The position numbers were made by a program, and so were the translations under genes. Below, piece after piece: positions 1-8,977 of a stretch of 64,000 nucleotides of DNA (position 1 is the stretch's first letter; every line of letters starts with the position of its first letter). The notes beneath the pieces were generated by a model. The model was not told the origin of the DNA, did no database searches, and saw nothing but the letters and a program-made list of their open reading frames with translations. This DNA comes from Paenibacillus caseinilyticus (lineage in GTDB: Bacteria; Bacillota; Bacilli; Paenibacillales; NBRC-103111), in assembly GCF_027533645.1 (NCBI RefSeq), contig NZ_JAQAGY010000002.1:434001-498000 (forward strand), given 5' to 3'.

Positions 1-2
1 AG

Positions 3-53
3 AAAGGCTCCTGCCCCCGCCGCATTCCTGCTCCGGGGGAGAGGGGCCTTTTT
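3..53 (+). terminator. Intrinsic terminator of an upstream gene
   Basis: A GC-rich hairpin with arms around a CCCCCG (14-19) and CGGGGG (34-39) core, extended by AAGG and CCTT at its base, runs into a TTTTT tract. It should end a transcription unit lying before the window, since no coding region of this window precedes it. Confidence 0.7.
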
Positions 54-123
54 GGTATGCGCGAAGGGAAGGGGCGGCGGTCCGGATTTCCTGGTGAATG
101 CCGTTCGAATCTTTTCCGAATTT

Positions 124-152
124 TTGACGATTCTTCTTCGGATGTGTACAAT
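124..152 (+). promoter_or_regulatory. Sigma-A promoter for bshC-ahcY
   Basis: A -35 box TTGACG (124-129) and a -10 box TACAAT (147-152) are separated by 17 bases, each 5 of 6 to consensus. The predicted transcription start is near 159, about 70 bases before bshC. Confidence 0.75.
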
Positions 153-226
153 GAAAGAGCCCCTCCTGCTATGGCAGGGAGCGGGTATACATACATATGA
201 AATTGCAGATGGAAGGCGGCGCTAGA

Positions 227-1858
227 ATGCGGATGGAAGCTTATCAATGGAAGTCCGGCCAGCCTTTGACCGATGATTATATCGCCCGGTTCGAGAAGAC
301 CGGCGGGCTGTTCGAGTACAATCCATGGCAGGCCGGAAGCTGGTCGGAGCGGGCTTCCTGGCTGGACGGGCAGCGGCCGCAGGCAGACCGGCAGCAGGTG
401 GCGGATGTGCTGCGCGCCTTCAACGAGCGTGCGGGGAATGCGCCCGAAGCACTCGCGGCCGTGGAGCAGCTTCGGGATCCCCGCGCCGTGTGTATCGTGG
501 GCGGGCAGCAGGCCGGTCTCTTCACCGGACCGCTGCTTGTCGTCTACAAGGCGGTAACGCTGATTGTGGCAGCCCGCGAAGCGGCCGAGAAGCTGGGCCG
601 TCCGGTGATTCCCCTGTTCTGGATTGCCGGGGAAGACCACGATTTCGATGAGGTCAACCACATCGATTATTTGTCGTCGTCCCTCGCCGTAGAACGGATC
701 AAGCTGGAGCACCCGACCGGCGTCCGTACATCCGTATCGCGGACCGTGATGGACGCAGGGCAGTGGGAGGAGGCGATCGGTCAGCTCGACGCCTCCTTGA
801 CGGGTACGGAGTTCAAGGAAGACCTGCTTGCTGCGGTCCGGGAAGCGCATGAAGGAGCGGGCACGCTGACCGAGGCTTTTGCGAAGCTGATGGCACGGCT
901 CTTCGGCGCCCACGGGCTGGTGCTGCTGGACTCTGACGATCCTGCGCTGCGTGCGCTCGAAGGGCCGATGTTCCGGCGTCTGCTCGAACAGGGCAAGGAA
1001 GTGAACGATGCGCTGCTGGCCGGAGTAGACCGGTTGAAGACCGCGGGCTACACGCCGCAGGTGGAACTTCAGACTGCTTCGGCCAACCTGTTCGCCTTTG
1101 GGGATGGAGGAGAACGTATCCTCATATACCGGACGGAAGACGGGTATGCCGACCGCAAGGGCGAGCGCCGCTTCACGAGGGACGAGCTGCTGGCTTGGGC
1201 GGACCGTGAGCCTCAGCGGCTCAGCAACAATGTCATGACCCGACCGCTCATGCAGGATTATTTGTTCCCAGTGCTCGCTGCCGTACTGGGGCCGTCCGAG
1301 ATCGCTTATTGGGGGCAAACGGGGGAGGCGTTCCGTTTCCTCGGCATGCGGATGCCGATTCTGCTGCCCCGTATCGGATTCACTCTGGTCGAAGGCACCA
1401 TCCAGAAGAACATGCCGAAGTATGGTTTGACTATCGAGGATGTCATGGAGCGCATGGAAGAGAAGCGGGAGGCGTGGCTGCAGGAGCAGGATGCCTACGG
1501 GCTGGAATCCCGCTTTGCCGAAGTCAAAGCCTCGTTCCAGCACGCCTATCAGCCTCTGGTCGATACGCTCGGCGAGATCAATCCGGGACTGAAAAAGCTC
1601 GGGGATACGAACCTGGCCAAGATTTTGGAGCAGATCGATTTTCTTCACGGCAAGGCCGAAGACGGCCTCCGTTCTCAGCATGAGTCAGGCCTGCGCCAGC
1701 TGCAGCGGATCGAGGCATCGATCTGTCCCGGGGGCAAGGCGCAGGAGAGAGTCTACAACGTGTATGCTTATCTGAACCGGTACGGAAGGGACTGGATGGG
1801 GCGGCTGCTCTCCCTCCCGCTGGAGATCGACGGCAAGCACCGCGTCATCTATATGTAA
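227..1858 (+). CDS. bshC: Bacillithiol biosynthesis cysteine-adding enzyme BshC
   Basis: BshC is the last enzyme of bacillithiol synthesis in Firmicutes and adds cysteine to glucosaminyl-malate in the cytosol. The 543-residue product has the usual family length. It shows a [13 protein letters not shown] segment near residue 90 and a [11 protein letters not shown] segment near residue 140, both typical of the nucleotidyltransferase-like core, and ends in a helical, probably coiled-coil, region. The frame is open from ATG 197, but the ATG at 227 has a GGAAGGCGG ribosome-binding site seven bases upstream and gives the expected N-terminus, so I chose it. It is followed 52 bases later by ahcY without a visible terminator, so the two are likely co-transcribed from the promoter at 124-152. 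Confidence 0.93.
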   Translation: MRMEAYQWKSGQPLTDDYIARFEKTGGLFEYNPWQAGSWSERASWLDGQRPQADRQQVADVLRAFNERAGNAPEALAAVEQLRDPRAVCIVGGQQAGLFTGPLLVVYKAVTLIVAAREAAEKLGRPVIPLFWIAGEDHDFDEVNHIDYLSSSLAVERIKLEHPTGVRTSVSRTVMDAGQWEEAIGQLDASLTGTEFKEDLLAAVREAHEGAGTLTEAFAKLMARLFGAHGLVLLDSDDPALRALEGPMFRRLLEQGKEVNDALLAGVDRLKTAGYTPQVELQTASANLFAFGDGGERILIYRTEDGYADRKGERRFTRDELLAWADREPQRLSNNVMTRPLMQDYLFPVLAAVLGPSEIAYWGQTGEAFRFLGMRMPILLPRIGFTLVEGTIQKNMPKYGLTIEDVMERMEEKREAWLQEQDAYGLESRFAEVKASFQHAYQPLVDTLGEINPGLKKLGDTNLAKILEQIDFLHGKAEDGLRSQHESGLRQLQRIEASICPGGKAQERVYNVYAYLNRYGRDWMGRLLSLPLEIDGKHRVIYM

Positions 1859-1910
1859 CAGGCTGCGGCCTGGGTTCCCTATTCCACCTATGCAAAGGAG
1901 CGAATTATTC

Positions 1911-3176
1911 ATGGCAAATACGAAAGAACGCAGCATTATCCGCGACATTGCGCTCGCGCCGGAAGGTCATCTCAAAATCGACTGGGTCAACGCCCACATG
2001 CCGGTGCTCAACCGGATCCGGGAGCAGTTCGAGAAGGAACAGCCGTTCAAAGGGCTGAAAGTGGCAATCTCCCTTCACTTGGAAGCAAAGACCGCTTATC
2101 TGGCAAAGGTGGTACAAGCCGGCGGTGCGGACGTAACGATCTGCGGCAGCAACCCGCTGTCGACGCAGGACGATGTCTGTGCGGCACTCGTAGAGGACGG
2201 TATCACGGTCTTCGCAAAGTACAATCCGGAGCCGGAGGAGTATAAGGAACTGCTCATCAAAACACTCGAAACGGAGCCGGACCTCATTATCGACGACGGC
2301 GGCGATCTCGTAACGATTCTTCACTCAGAGCGTAAGGATCTGCTGAAGAACGTGCGCGGCGGCGCGGAAGAAACAACGACGGGCATTCTGCGTCTGAAGT
2401 CTCTGGAGAAGGATGGCCAGCTGAAGTTCCCGATGGTAGCGGTCAATGACGCCTTCTGCAAATACTTGTTCGATAACCGCTATGGCACGGGCCAATCCGT
2501 ATGGGATGGTATCAACCGGACGACGAACCTGGTCGTGGCGGGCAAGACGGTCGTTGTCGTCGGCTACGGCTGGTGCGGCAAAGGCGTGGCGATGCGCGCC
2601 AAGGGTCTTGGCGCCAACGTCATCGTAACGGAGATCGATGCGATCAAAGGCGTGGAAGCCTACATGGACGGATTCGCCGTCATGCCGATGAGTGAAGCCG
2701 CCAAAGTCGGCGACTTCTTCGTAACCGTAACGGGCAACCGGGATGTCATCCGCGGCGAGCATTACGAAGTCATGAAGGACGGCGCGATTCTGTCGAATGC
2801 CGGCCACTTCGACGTAGAAGTGAACAAGCCGGAGCTCGATGCCCTCTCGGTATCGAAGCGTACGGTGCGCCGCAATATCGAAGAGTACACGCTGAAAGAC
2901 GGCCGCAAATTCTACATTCTCGCCGAAGGCCGTCTCGTGAACCTGGCAGCCGGCGACGGCCACCCGGCCGAGATCATGGACATGACCTTCGCACTGCAGG
3001 CGATGTCCCTGAAGTATGTCAACGACAACTATCAGGCGATCGGCAGCAAAGTAGTCAACGTGCCTTATGAGCTCGACGAGCAGGTAGCCCGCTTCAAGCT
3101 CGAATCCCTCGGCATCGGTATCGATTCGCTGACTGGCGAGCAAAAGGCGTACCTCGATTCTTGGGCGGAGCATTAA
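1911..3176 (+). CDS. ahcY: Adenosylhomocysteinase
   Basis: AhcY reversibly hydrolyses S-adenosylhomocysteine to adenosine and homocysteine, removing the inhibitor left by SAM-dependent methylation. The 421-residue protein has the NAD-binding loop [10 protein letters not shown] near residue 215, the conserved segment [15 protein letters not shown] just before it, and a C-terminus of family type. ATG 1911 is preceded by AAAGGAG (1894-1900); the upstream in-frame ATG at 1890 overlaps that site and is unlikely. B. subtilis instead uses the nucleosidase/LuxS route, so an AhcY-type SAH hydrolase is a trait of this lineage. It follows bshC closely, which may reflect the flow of homocysteine towards cysteine for bacillithiol (inference). 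Confidence 0.95.
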   Translation: MANTKERSIIRDIALAPEGHLKIDWVNAHMPVLNRIREQFEKEQPFKGLKVAISLHLEAKTAYLAKVVQAGGADVTICGSNPLSTQDDVCAALVEDGITVFAKYNPEPEEYKELLIKTLETEPDLIIDDGGDLVTILHSERKDLLKNVRGGAEETTTGILRLKSLEKDGQLKFPMVAVNDAFCKYLFDNRYGTGQSVWDGINRTTNLVVAGKTVVVVGYGWCGKGVAMRAKGLGANVIVTEIDAIKGVEAYMDGFAVMPMSEAAKVGDFFVTVTGNRDVIRGEHYEVMKDGAILSNAGHFDVEVNKPELDALSVSKRTVRRNIEEYTLKDGRKFYILAEGRLVNLAAGDGHPAEIMDMTFALQAMSLKYVNDNYQAIGSKVVNVPYELDEQVARFKLESLGIGIDSLTGEQKAYLDSWAEH

Positions 3177-3200
3177 TTTGCCGCTTGATCCGCGAAAGCG

Positions 3201-3238
3201 AGCCTCTCTTGGACGATGAGTCCGGGAGAGGCTTTTTT
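3201..3238 (+). terminator. Intrinsic terminator after ahcY
   Basis: A stem of about 14 pairs (AGCCTCTC at 3201-3208 with GAGAGGCT at 3226-3233, continued inward by GU pairs and GGAC/GTCC) closes a GATGA loop and is followed by seven T residues. Confidence 0.9.
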
Positions 3239-3330
3239 TGTGGCCAGGGGCACTTGCAACCCGGGGAGAGAATGCTGCGTCTGGAAGATAACGGGAGGGA
3301 AGGGTTTCCGTTACAAGCCAAGACACGGGG

Positions 3331-4407
3331 GTGCCGTACTTGAACAAAAAGAAAATCAGGCGGTTGTGGAAGAGGGGCCAGGCAGTCAGAGGGCTGGCAG
3401 CCGCATGGCTGCTGGCTGCCTGTCTGGCGGGGTGCGGCGGCGCGGATCAGAGCTCTTCAAGCGCGGAACAGCTGCCTGCAGAGGCCAAGATGGTAAGTCC
3501 GGATACGGTGGCGCCAAGCGGGGCAGCAAAGGCAGATCAACTTCAGGTGCAGAATGAATCGGAGGCTGCCGGTGGAGGCGCAGGCGGCGGGGCAGTGACG
3601 GGACAGCCTCCCGCTGGGATGCTGGAGGCGCCCGCCCGTCAAATCATCTACAAGGCGAACCTCTCCATGCGGGTGGACACCTACACCGATGCGGTAGCGA
3701 GGATTCAAGAGGTAGTCCGGCAGTCGGGAGCCTATGTGCTCTCCTCCAGCGAGAATACGGCCGGTCCGGACAAGAACGGCTTCTTCATCATCAAGGTGCC
3801 GGCGAACGGATTCCAGCCGCTGATCAAGCTGCTGGAGGGGATCGATCCTCAGCTGCAGCGCAGTATCGAGGGACAGGATGTCACCGAGGAATTCGTGGAC
3901 CTGACGGCCCGGCTGAAGGCCAAGCAGGCGGTGGAAGCGAGGCTGCTCTCCTTCATCGAGAAGGCGGCGAAGGCCGATGAGCTTGTAGCGTTCTCCGCCG
4001 AGCTCGGCAAAGTACAGGAAGATATCGAACGGATCACCGGCCGGATGCGGTATCTGGAGCAGCATGTGGCCTTTTCCACGGTCGAGCTTCGGGTCGAGCA
4101 GAAGGTGTCTTCGGCTGACCGCATCCATTCGGAGGAGAGAGGCCCGCTGTGGTCACGCGCTTCCCGTGCACTGGACTCCACGCTGACGGTCATGGGTTTC
4201 CTGCTGGAGTGGACCGTGGTCTCTCTGGTAGGAGCGCTGCCGGTCCTGCTGCTTGCCGGGGGAGTAGGCGGATTGTACTGGTTTTACAAGCGGTGGAGAC
4301 GCGGAAGGGCGGAATCGGCCGCAGCTGTTCTTCTGCCGGGCTCGTCTTCGGAGTCTGCTCAGGTGGGGGATCTACCCAAAGATGAACCCAAAGAATCAGA
4401 AAAATAA
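3331..4407 (+). CDS. DUF4349 domain lipoprotein
   Basis: A probable surface lipoprotein of 358 residues. After a basic N-terminus it has a hydrophobic segment ending in a lipobox (LAGC, Cys near residue 35), then a Ser/Ala/Gly-rich linker, a DUF4349 domain (roughly residues 105-270) with a helical middle part, one transmembrane segment near 290-320, and a charged cytoplasmic tail. The start is GTG 3331 or TTG 3340; the purine-rich stretch just before 3331 suits the TTG better by spacing. The function of the family is not known to me. It stands alone between two terminators, just before the dcw cluster. Confidence 0.8.
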   Translation: MPYLNKKKIRRLWKRGQAVRGLAAAWLLAACLAGCGGADQSSSSAEQLPAEAKMVSPDTVAPSGAAKADQLQVQNESEAAGGGAGGGAVTGQPPAGMLEAPARQIIYKANLSMRVDTYTDAVARIQEVVRQSGAYVLSSSENTAGPDKNGFFIIKVPANGFQPLIKLLEGIDPQLQRSIEGQDVTEEFVDLTARLKAKQAVEARLLSFIEKAAKADELVAFSAELGKVQEDIERITGRMRYLEQHVAFSTVELRVEQKVSSADRIHSEERGPLWSRASRALDSTLTVMGFLLEWTVVSLVGALPVLLLAGGVGGLYWFYKRWRRGRAESAAAVLLPGSSSESAQVGDLPKDEPKESEK

Positions 4408-4420
4408 AGATTTCTTTACA

Positions 4421-4459
4421 AAAAATCCTGCCACCGTCTCAAGACGTAGCAGGATTTTT
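4421..4459 (+). terminator. Intrinsic terminator before mraZ
   Basis: Perfect 11-base arms AAAAATCCTGC (4421-4431) and GCAGGATTTTT (4449-4459) form a hairpin whose 3' arm ends in T residues. The A-rich 5' arm means it could work in both directions, but only the plus strand carries a gene upstream. Confidence 0.85.
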
Positions 4460-4485
4460 GCCGTATGTAACGAATTGTAACTATA

Positions 4486-4533
4486 CAAGTGGTGGAAAGT
4501 GGGGTAAAGTGGTGGAAAGGGGGTGACAAGTGG
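4486..4533 (+). promoter_or_regulatory. MraZ operator: AAAGTGG-type repeats at 10-base period
   Basis: Four copies of an AAAGTGG-like heptamer start at 4486, 4496, 4506 and 4516 (CAAGTGG, AAAGTGG, AAAGTGG, AAAGGGG), exactly 10 bases apart. A fifth copy (CAAGTGG) follows at 4527. MraZ is known to bind tandem short G-rich repeats of this kind in front of its own gene, so this is probably the autoregulatory site of the dcw cluster. A weak -10-like TATACA lies at 4482-4487. The last copies overlap the mraZ ribosome-binding site and start codon. Confidence 0.75.
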
Positions 4534-4970
4534 TGTTCATGGGGGAGTATCAGCACAGCGTGGACGACAAAGGCCGGATGATTGTACCGGCCAAGTTCCG
4601 TGAAGCCCTCGGAGCATCATTCATCGTCACCCGCGGACTCGATCAATGCTTGTTTGTCTATCCCATGCAGGAGTGGGCCGTGCTCGAGCAGAAGCTCAAA
4701 GCGCTGTCCTTGATGAAATCCGATGCACGGGCGTTTACCCGATTCTTCTTCTCCGGCGCCACCGAGTGTGAGCTGGACAAGCAGGGCCGCGTGAACTTGC
4801 CGAAAACCCTTGTAGAGCATGCCAAGCTCGAGAAGGACTGCGTCGTGATTGGCGTTTCCAACCGGGTAGAGATTTGGAGCAAGTCGATCTGGGAAAACTA
4901 CTTCCAGCAATCCCAAGATTCGTTCGCCGAGATTGCTGAGAAGCTGGTCGACTTTAACTTTGATTTGTAA
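4533..4970 (+). CDS. mraZ: Transcriptional regulator MraZ
   Basis: MraZ is the small DNA-binding repressor at the head of the dcw cluster; it forms ring-shaped oligomers that bind repeats upstream of its own gene. The 145-residue protein has two SpoVT/AbrB-like half-domains, each with the family motif: [13 protein letters not shown] near the N-terminus and [12 protein letters not shown] in the second half. GTG 4533 gives the canonical N-terminus MFMGEYQH and lies nine bases after AAAGGGGG, so I prefer it to the GTG one codon upstream. The repeats just upstream fit autoregulation. Confidence 0.95.
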   Translation: MFMGEYQHSVDDKGRMIVPAKFREALGASFIVTRGLDQCLFVYPMQEWAVLEQKLKALSLMKSDARAFTRFFFSGATECELDKQGRVNLPKTLVEHAKLEKDCVVIGVSNRVEIWSKSIWENYFQQSQDSFAEIAEKLVDFNFDL

Positions 4971-5009
4971 ACCCGGAAGAGATGCCGAGGTTGTAGGAGG
5001 AAGTATAGG

Positions 5010-5966
5010 ATGTTTCAACATGTGACAGTACTCAAGCAGGAAGCAGTAGAAGGATTACATATAAAGCCGGACGGCATTTATGTCGACTGTACGCTGGGCG
5101 GGGCCGGACACAGCCGGGAGATCGCTTCGCGGCTCGGGCCCGGGGGCCTCTTGATCGCTTTTGACCAGGACGATACGGCACTTGCCAATGCCAAGGCTGA
5201 GCTGGCCGAGTTCGGAGACCGCGTGCGGCTCGTGCGCAGCAATTTCAGATTCCTGGAGCGGGAGCTTTTCCAAATTCCGGAAGCGCTTCAAGACGGGAAG
5301 GTGCAGGTAGACGGGATTCTGTTCGATCTCGGGGTCTCGTCTCCGCAGCTCGACGAAGCCGACCGGGGCTTCAGCTACCACCACGACGCCGAGCTCGATA
5401 TGCGGATGGACCAAACCTCGCCGCTCACTGCGAAAGATATTGTGAACGACTGGGAAGAGAAGGAGATCGTCGAGATTCTCTTCGAATACGGCGAAGAGAA
5501 GTTCGCGCGGCGGATCGCCTCCAAGATCGCTGCGGCCCGTGCGGTTGCTCCGATCGAGACTACCGGGCAGCTGGCGGAGCTGGTCAAGGAAGGCATTCCC
5601 GCTGCGGCCCGGCGCACCGGAGGCCATCCGGCGAAGCGCAGTTTTCAGGCGCTGCGCATCGCGGTGAATGATGAGCTCGGCGCTTTCGAGGAAGCGCTCG
5701 AGCAGACGATCCGGTGCCTTGCTCCCGGCGGACGGGCGGCGGTCATCACGTTCCACTCGCTGGAAGATCGGATCTGCAAGCAGACGTTCAACAAGCATCT
5801 GGCGAAATGCACGTGCCCGCCGGACTTCCCGATGTGCGTATGCGGCCGCGTCGGTTCCCTGAAGCTCGTCAACCGCAAGCCGATCGAAGCGGGCGGCGAA
5901 GAGCTCGGAGCGAACCCGCGAGCCCGGTCAGCCAAGCTTAGAATAGCAGAGAAACTAGAGACCTAA
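5010..5966 (+). CDS. rsmH: 16S rRNA (cytosine-1402-N4)-methyltransferase RsmH
   Basis: RsmH (MraW) methylates N4 of C1402 in the decoding centre of 16S rRNA, using SAM. The 318-residue protein shows the SAM-binding motif [11 protein letters not shown] near residue 28, the segment [14 protein letters not shown] near 105-120, and a C-terminal Cys-rich patch ([13 protein letters not shown]) seen in family members. It follows mraZ by 39 bases with an AGGAGG site and lies before ftsL, the standard dcw order. Confidence 0.96.
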   Translation: MFQHVTVLKQEAVEGLHIKPDGIYVDCTLGGAGHSREIASRLGPGGLLIAFDQDDTALANAKAELAEFGDRVRLVRSNFRFLERELFQIPEALQDGKVQVDGILFDLGVSSPQLDEADRGFSYHHDAELDMRMDQTSPLTAKDIVNDWEEKEIVEILFEYGEEKFARRIASKIAAARAVAPIETTGQLAELVKEGIPAAARRTGGHPAKRSFQALRIAVNDELGAFEEALEQTIRCLAPGGRAAVITFHSLEDRICKQTFNKHLAKCTCPPDFPMCVCGRVGSLKLVNRKPIEAGGEELGANPRARSAKLRIAEKLET

Positions 5967-5980
5967 GGGGGAAACGTATC

Positions 5981-6412
5981 TTGCCGGCTTACATGCATGG
6001 GAATCTTGCCACTCAACAACCGCAGCGTCCTGAGAAAAAAATACGCATCAAGGAAACGAAGAAAGTTGTTGTGCGCAGCAAATCGCTGCCGGTTCAAGAG
6101 AAGCTTCTCTACCTGTTTACGGTTGTGATCTGTGTTATGGTAGCGGGGCTGATCATCTGGCGGTATGCGCAAATATACGAGATGAACCAGAAGATTCTGG
6201 CGATGGAACAGGAAATCAAGAAGATCGAGGCGGCGAACATCATCTTGAAGCAGCAGGTGGACAAGCTGTCCGATCCAATCGAACTGGAGAAGCAAGCGGA
6301 GAAGCTCGGTCTATCGTTCCAGGACATTCCCGTGCCCGATACGAATGACAAAGCAAAGAAAACCGAGACGGCTTCGGCCCAGACTTCGAAGAAAACCAAG
6401 GATCGACCCTGA
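5981..6412 (+). CDS. ftsL: Cell division protein FtsL
   Basis: A small bitopic divisome protein of 143 residues that with FtsQ/DivIB and DivIC links the cytoplasmic ring to septal wall synthesis. It has a basic cytoplasmic tail, one transmembrane helix around residues 40-62 (YLFTVVICVMVAGLIIW), and an external coiled coil (about 65-105) with heptad-like leucines and isoleucines, then a charged tail. The best start is TTG 5981, nine bases after AAGGGGG; ATG 5993 is the alternative. Identity rests on topology and on its place between rsmH and the division PBP, because FtsL sequences diverge strongly. Confidence 0.88.
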   Translation: MPAYMHGNLATQQPQRPEKKIRIKETKKVVVRSKSLPVQEKLLYLFTVVICVMVAGLIIWRYAQIYEMNQKILAMEQEIKKIEAANIILKQQVDKLSDPIELEKQAEKLGLSFQDIPVPDTNDKAKKTETASAQTSKKTKDRP

Positions 6413-6442
6413 TCCGACCTTTGGAATAGGGGGACATAAGGT

Positions 6443-8848
6443 ATGGACAAAAAGGTGAAATTGCGTTCGCTGTTCATTGGGGGGGGATTCACCCTCCTTT
6501 TTGCCGTTCTGGTGGTGCGCATCTATTGGATACAAGTAGTAGACGGCGATATGTATCTAGAGAAGGCTCAAAAATTGTGGGTAAGAGAGTCGACGATTCC
6601 GGCGCTGCGGGGTTCGATCCTGGACCGGTCCGATAAGGTGTTGGCAGAGGACGGGCCGTCCGCTACATTGGCGCTGATCCCCAAAGATATTGCCGAGAAC
6701 GGGCTGCAGGAAGAGATCGTGCGCCGCATGGCGGAGATTCTGACACCCTCGAACGATCCTGCGGCTGTGATTCAGCTCGAGGAGAAAATCCGCTCGCGGA
6801 TCACCGGAGAGAGGACCATGAAGCCGGGACAGGTCGAGATCCGCAGCGAGGGCTGGAAGATCGGCGCCGAGCAGATTGATCTCATCAATAAGTTTATTAA
6901 GGAGCAGGAAGAAGTTCTGAAGGAACGGTTCGGCGGGAAGGATAAAAAAGGAAAGGTGCCGTCGGTCGGCATTATCCTGGTTCCCGAAACGAGCAAGAGA
7001 TTCTATCCTGCCCAGCAGCTGGCTGCTCATCTGCTCGGATATATTAGCAAAGACGGCAAGCCGATCATGGGACTCGAGAAGCAGCTGGACGCTTCACTGA
7101 AGGGTACGGACGGCTTCCTGCATTACGAGAAGGATAGCAAGGGAGTGGAGCTGCTCGATGGCGAGAAGCGCTATCAACCGGCCGTCAACGGCAACAATGT
7201 TCGTCTCACCCTAGACCGGAATATCCAATTCTATATGGAGAGTGCCCTCGAGAAAGTAGCGGCGAAGTGGAACCCGAAGAGCATGACGGCCATCGCCGTC
7301 GACCCCATGACGATGGAGATTCTCGGACTGGCGAATTATCCCACATTCAACCCGAATAAGTATGGGGAATCCGACCAGAAGAACTTCATCAATCATGCGG
7401 TAGCTTCCCAGTACGAGCCGGGCTCGACGTTCAAGATTGTCACATTGGCCGGCGCGGTGCAGGAAGGCAAGTTCGATCCGGAAGCTAGCTACCAATCGGG
7501 ATCCATCAAAATTCTCGACCGGAGACTCCATGACCACAACATTTCCGGCTGGGGGAGGATTACTTATCTCGAGGGATTGAAGCGTTCGAGTAACGTGGCT
7601 TTCGTCAAACTGGGGATCGAGGCGCTGGGGCAGAACACGCTGAAGAGTTATATCGAGAGATTCGGTTTCGGTGTCAAAACCGATGTCGACATTCCCGGCG
7701 AGGTTCCGGGGATTGTCAATCTGAACGTTCCCGCCGACTACGCCACCGCCACTTACGGCCAAGGGGCTCTGACCGTGAACGCCATGCAGCTGACATCGGC
7801 TTATGGAGCCGTCGCCAACGGCGGCATGTTGATGAAGCCTTACCTTATCAAAGAAGTATACAATCCACTGACGGGCGAAGTGCTCAATAAGAAGAACCCT
7901 GAGGAGGTCCGGCGGGTCATAACCCCCGAGGCGGCTAAGCAGGTCACCGAGTATCTGGAAACCGTCGTATCCGACAAGAAGGTCGGTACGGGGAGGAATG
8001 CGGCGATCGAAGGCTATCGGATCGCAGGAAAGACCGGTACCGCGAATAAGGTTCTGCCAGGCGAGAAGACGTACGCCGAAGGGAAATGGGTCATCTCGTT
8101 CGTCGGCTATGCTCCCGCAGAGAATCCCCGGATTCTGCTCACCATCCTGGTGGACGAGCCGGACCTCGGCGGCGATTATCACCTGGGCGGCGAGGTGGCC
8201 GCTCCGGCCTTCAAACAGATCGTCTCCCAAACGCTGCGCTACTGGGGGATTGCCCCTACGACGCAGGCGAAGCCGGCGGACGGCTCTGCTCAAGACCCAG
8301 GCACCCAGGTGCCGAACCTGATCGGCAAATCGCCGGAAGAAGCTAGAGCGGCGATGGACTCCTTCGGGGTGGTGCTCGAGACGCTCGGCAGCGGCCCCAA
8401 AGTGCTGGCCCAATCGCCGGCGCCCGGTACGCAAATCGGCGGAGCCCAGCGAATGTATGTAGTGCTCGAAGAGGGAACGGAGCTCGAAGTGCCGGATCTT
8501 ACCGGCAAGTCGCTGCGCGATGCGGTGGAAGTGTGCTCCTTCGTCAAGGTCCGGTGCCAGTCGATCGGGGAAGGGTATGTAGCCTCCCAGATTGTCGAGG
8601 GCAGCGGGGAATCCCGGACGGTGACGGTCACCCTGAAACCATACAGCGAACTGCTGGAGACCGTAGAGACCGACAAGGAGACGAAGACTACGGCGAAGAG
8701 CGAGAAGAGCGGCGCTGCGGTTACTTCCAAGACCGATACGGGCAAAGAATCGTCGAAACAGAGCGGATCCAAGCCAAGTTCAAGCAGTGGAGCCGCGAAG
8801 AAAACAACCGGGGAAGCTGCGGAATCCACCGGCAAGAGAACGGAATAA
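6443..8848 (+). CDS. pbpB: Class B penicillin-binding protein of the divisome, with two PASTA domains
   Basis: A D,D-transpeptidase that cross-links septal peptidoglycan (PBP2B/FtsI type). The 801-residue protein has an N-terminal membrane anchor (about residues 10-32), a dimerisation domain, and a transpeptidase domain with the active-site motifs STFK near residue 329, SSN near 381 and KTGTAN near 530. Two PASTA domains follow (about 622-680 and 682-735), beginning with VPNLIGKSPEEA and VPDLTGKSLRDA. The final 65 or so residues are a Ser/Lys/Thr-rich low-complexity tail, which makes the protein longer than the roughly 715 residues of B. subtilis PbpB. It lies 30 bases after ftsL. Confidence 0.95.
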   Translation: MDKKVKLRSLFIGGGFTLLFAVLVVRIYWIQVVDGDMYLEKAQKLWVRESTIPALRGSILDRSDKVLAEDGPSATLALIPKDIAENGLQEEIVRRMAEILTPSNDPAAVIQLEEKIRSRITGERTMKPGQVEIRSEGWKIGAEQIDLINKFIKEQEEVLKERFGGKDKKGKVPSVGIILVPETSKRFYPAQQLAAHLLGYISKDGKPIMGLEKQLDASLKGTDGFLHYEKDSKGVELLDGEKRYQPAVNGNNVRLTLDRNIQFYMESALEKVAAKWNPKSMTAIAVDPMTMEILGLANYPTFNPNKYGESDQKNFINHAVASQYEPGSTFKIVTLAGAVQEGKFDPEASYQSGSIKILDRRLHDHNISGWGRITYLEGLKRSSNVAFVKLGIEALGQNTLKSYIERFGFGVKTDVDIPGEVPGIVNLNVPADYATATYGQGALTVNAMQLTSAYGAVANGGMLMKPYLIKEVYNPLTGEVLNKKNPEEVRRVITPEAAKQVTEYLETVVSDKKVGTGRNAAIEGYRIAGKTGTANKVLPGEKTYAEGKWVISFVGYAPAENPRILLTILVDEPDLGGDYHLGGEVAAPAFKQIVSQTLRYWGIAPTTQAKPADGSAQDPGTQVPNLIGKSPEEARAAMDSFGVVLETLGSGPKVLAQSPAPGTQIGGAQRMYVVLEEGTELEVPDLTGKSLRDAVEVCSFVKVRCQSIGEGYVASQIVEGSGESRTVTVTLKPYSELLETVETDKETKTTAKSEKSGAAVTSKTDTGKESSKQSGSKPSSSSGAAKKTTGEAAESTGKRTE

Positions 8849-8977
8849 GAGAGGCTTGTTCTAACCCCTGGTTGTCCCGAATAGGGATGATATGAACGAA
8901 GAAACGGCGGACGGGCCGGGAAGCTCCTTCCCCTTCCCCTTCCGCTGCAGTCGTTCAGGAAGGGGTTAGAAGCCGGC

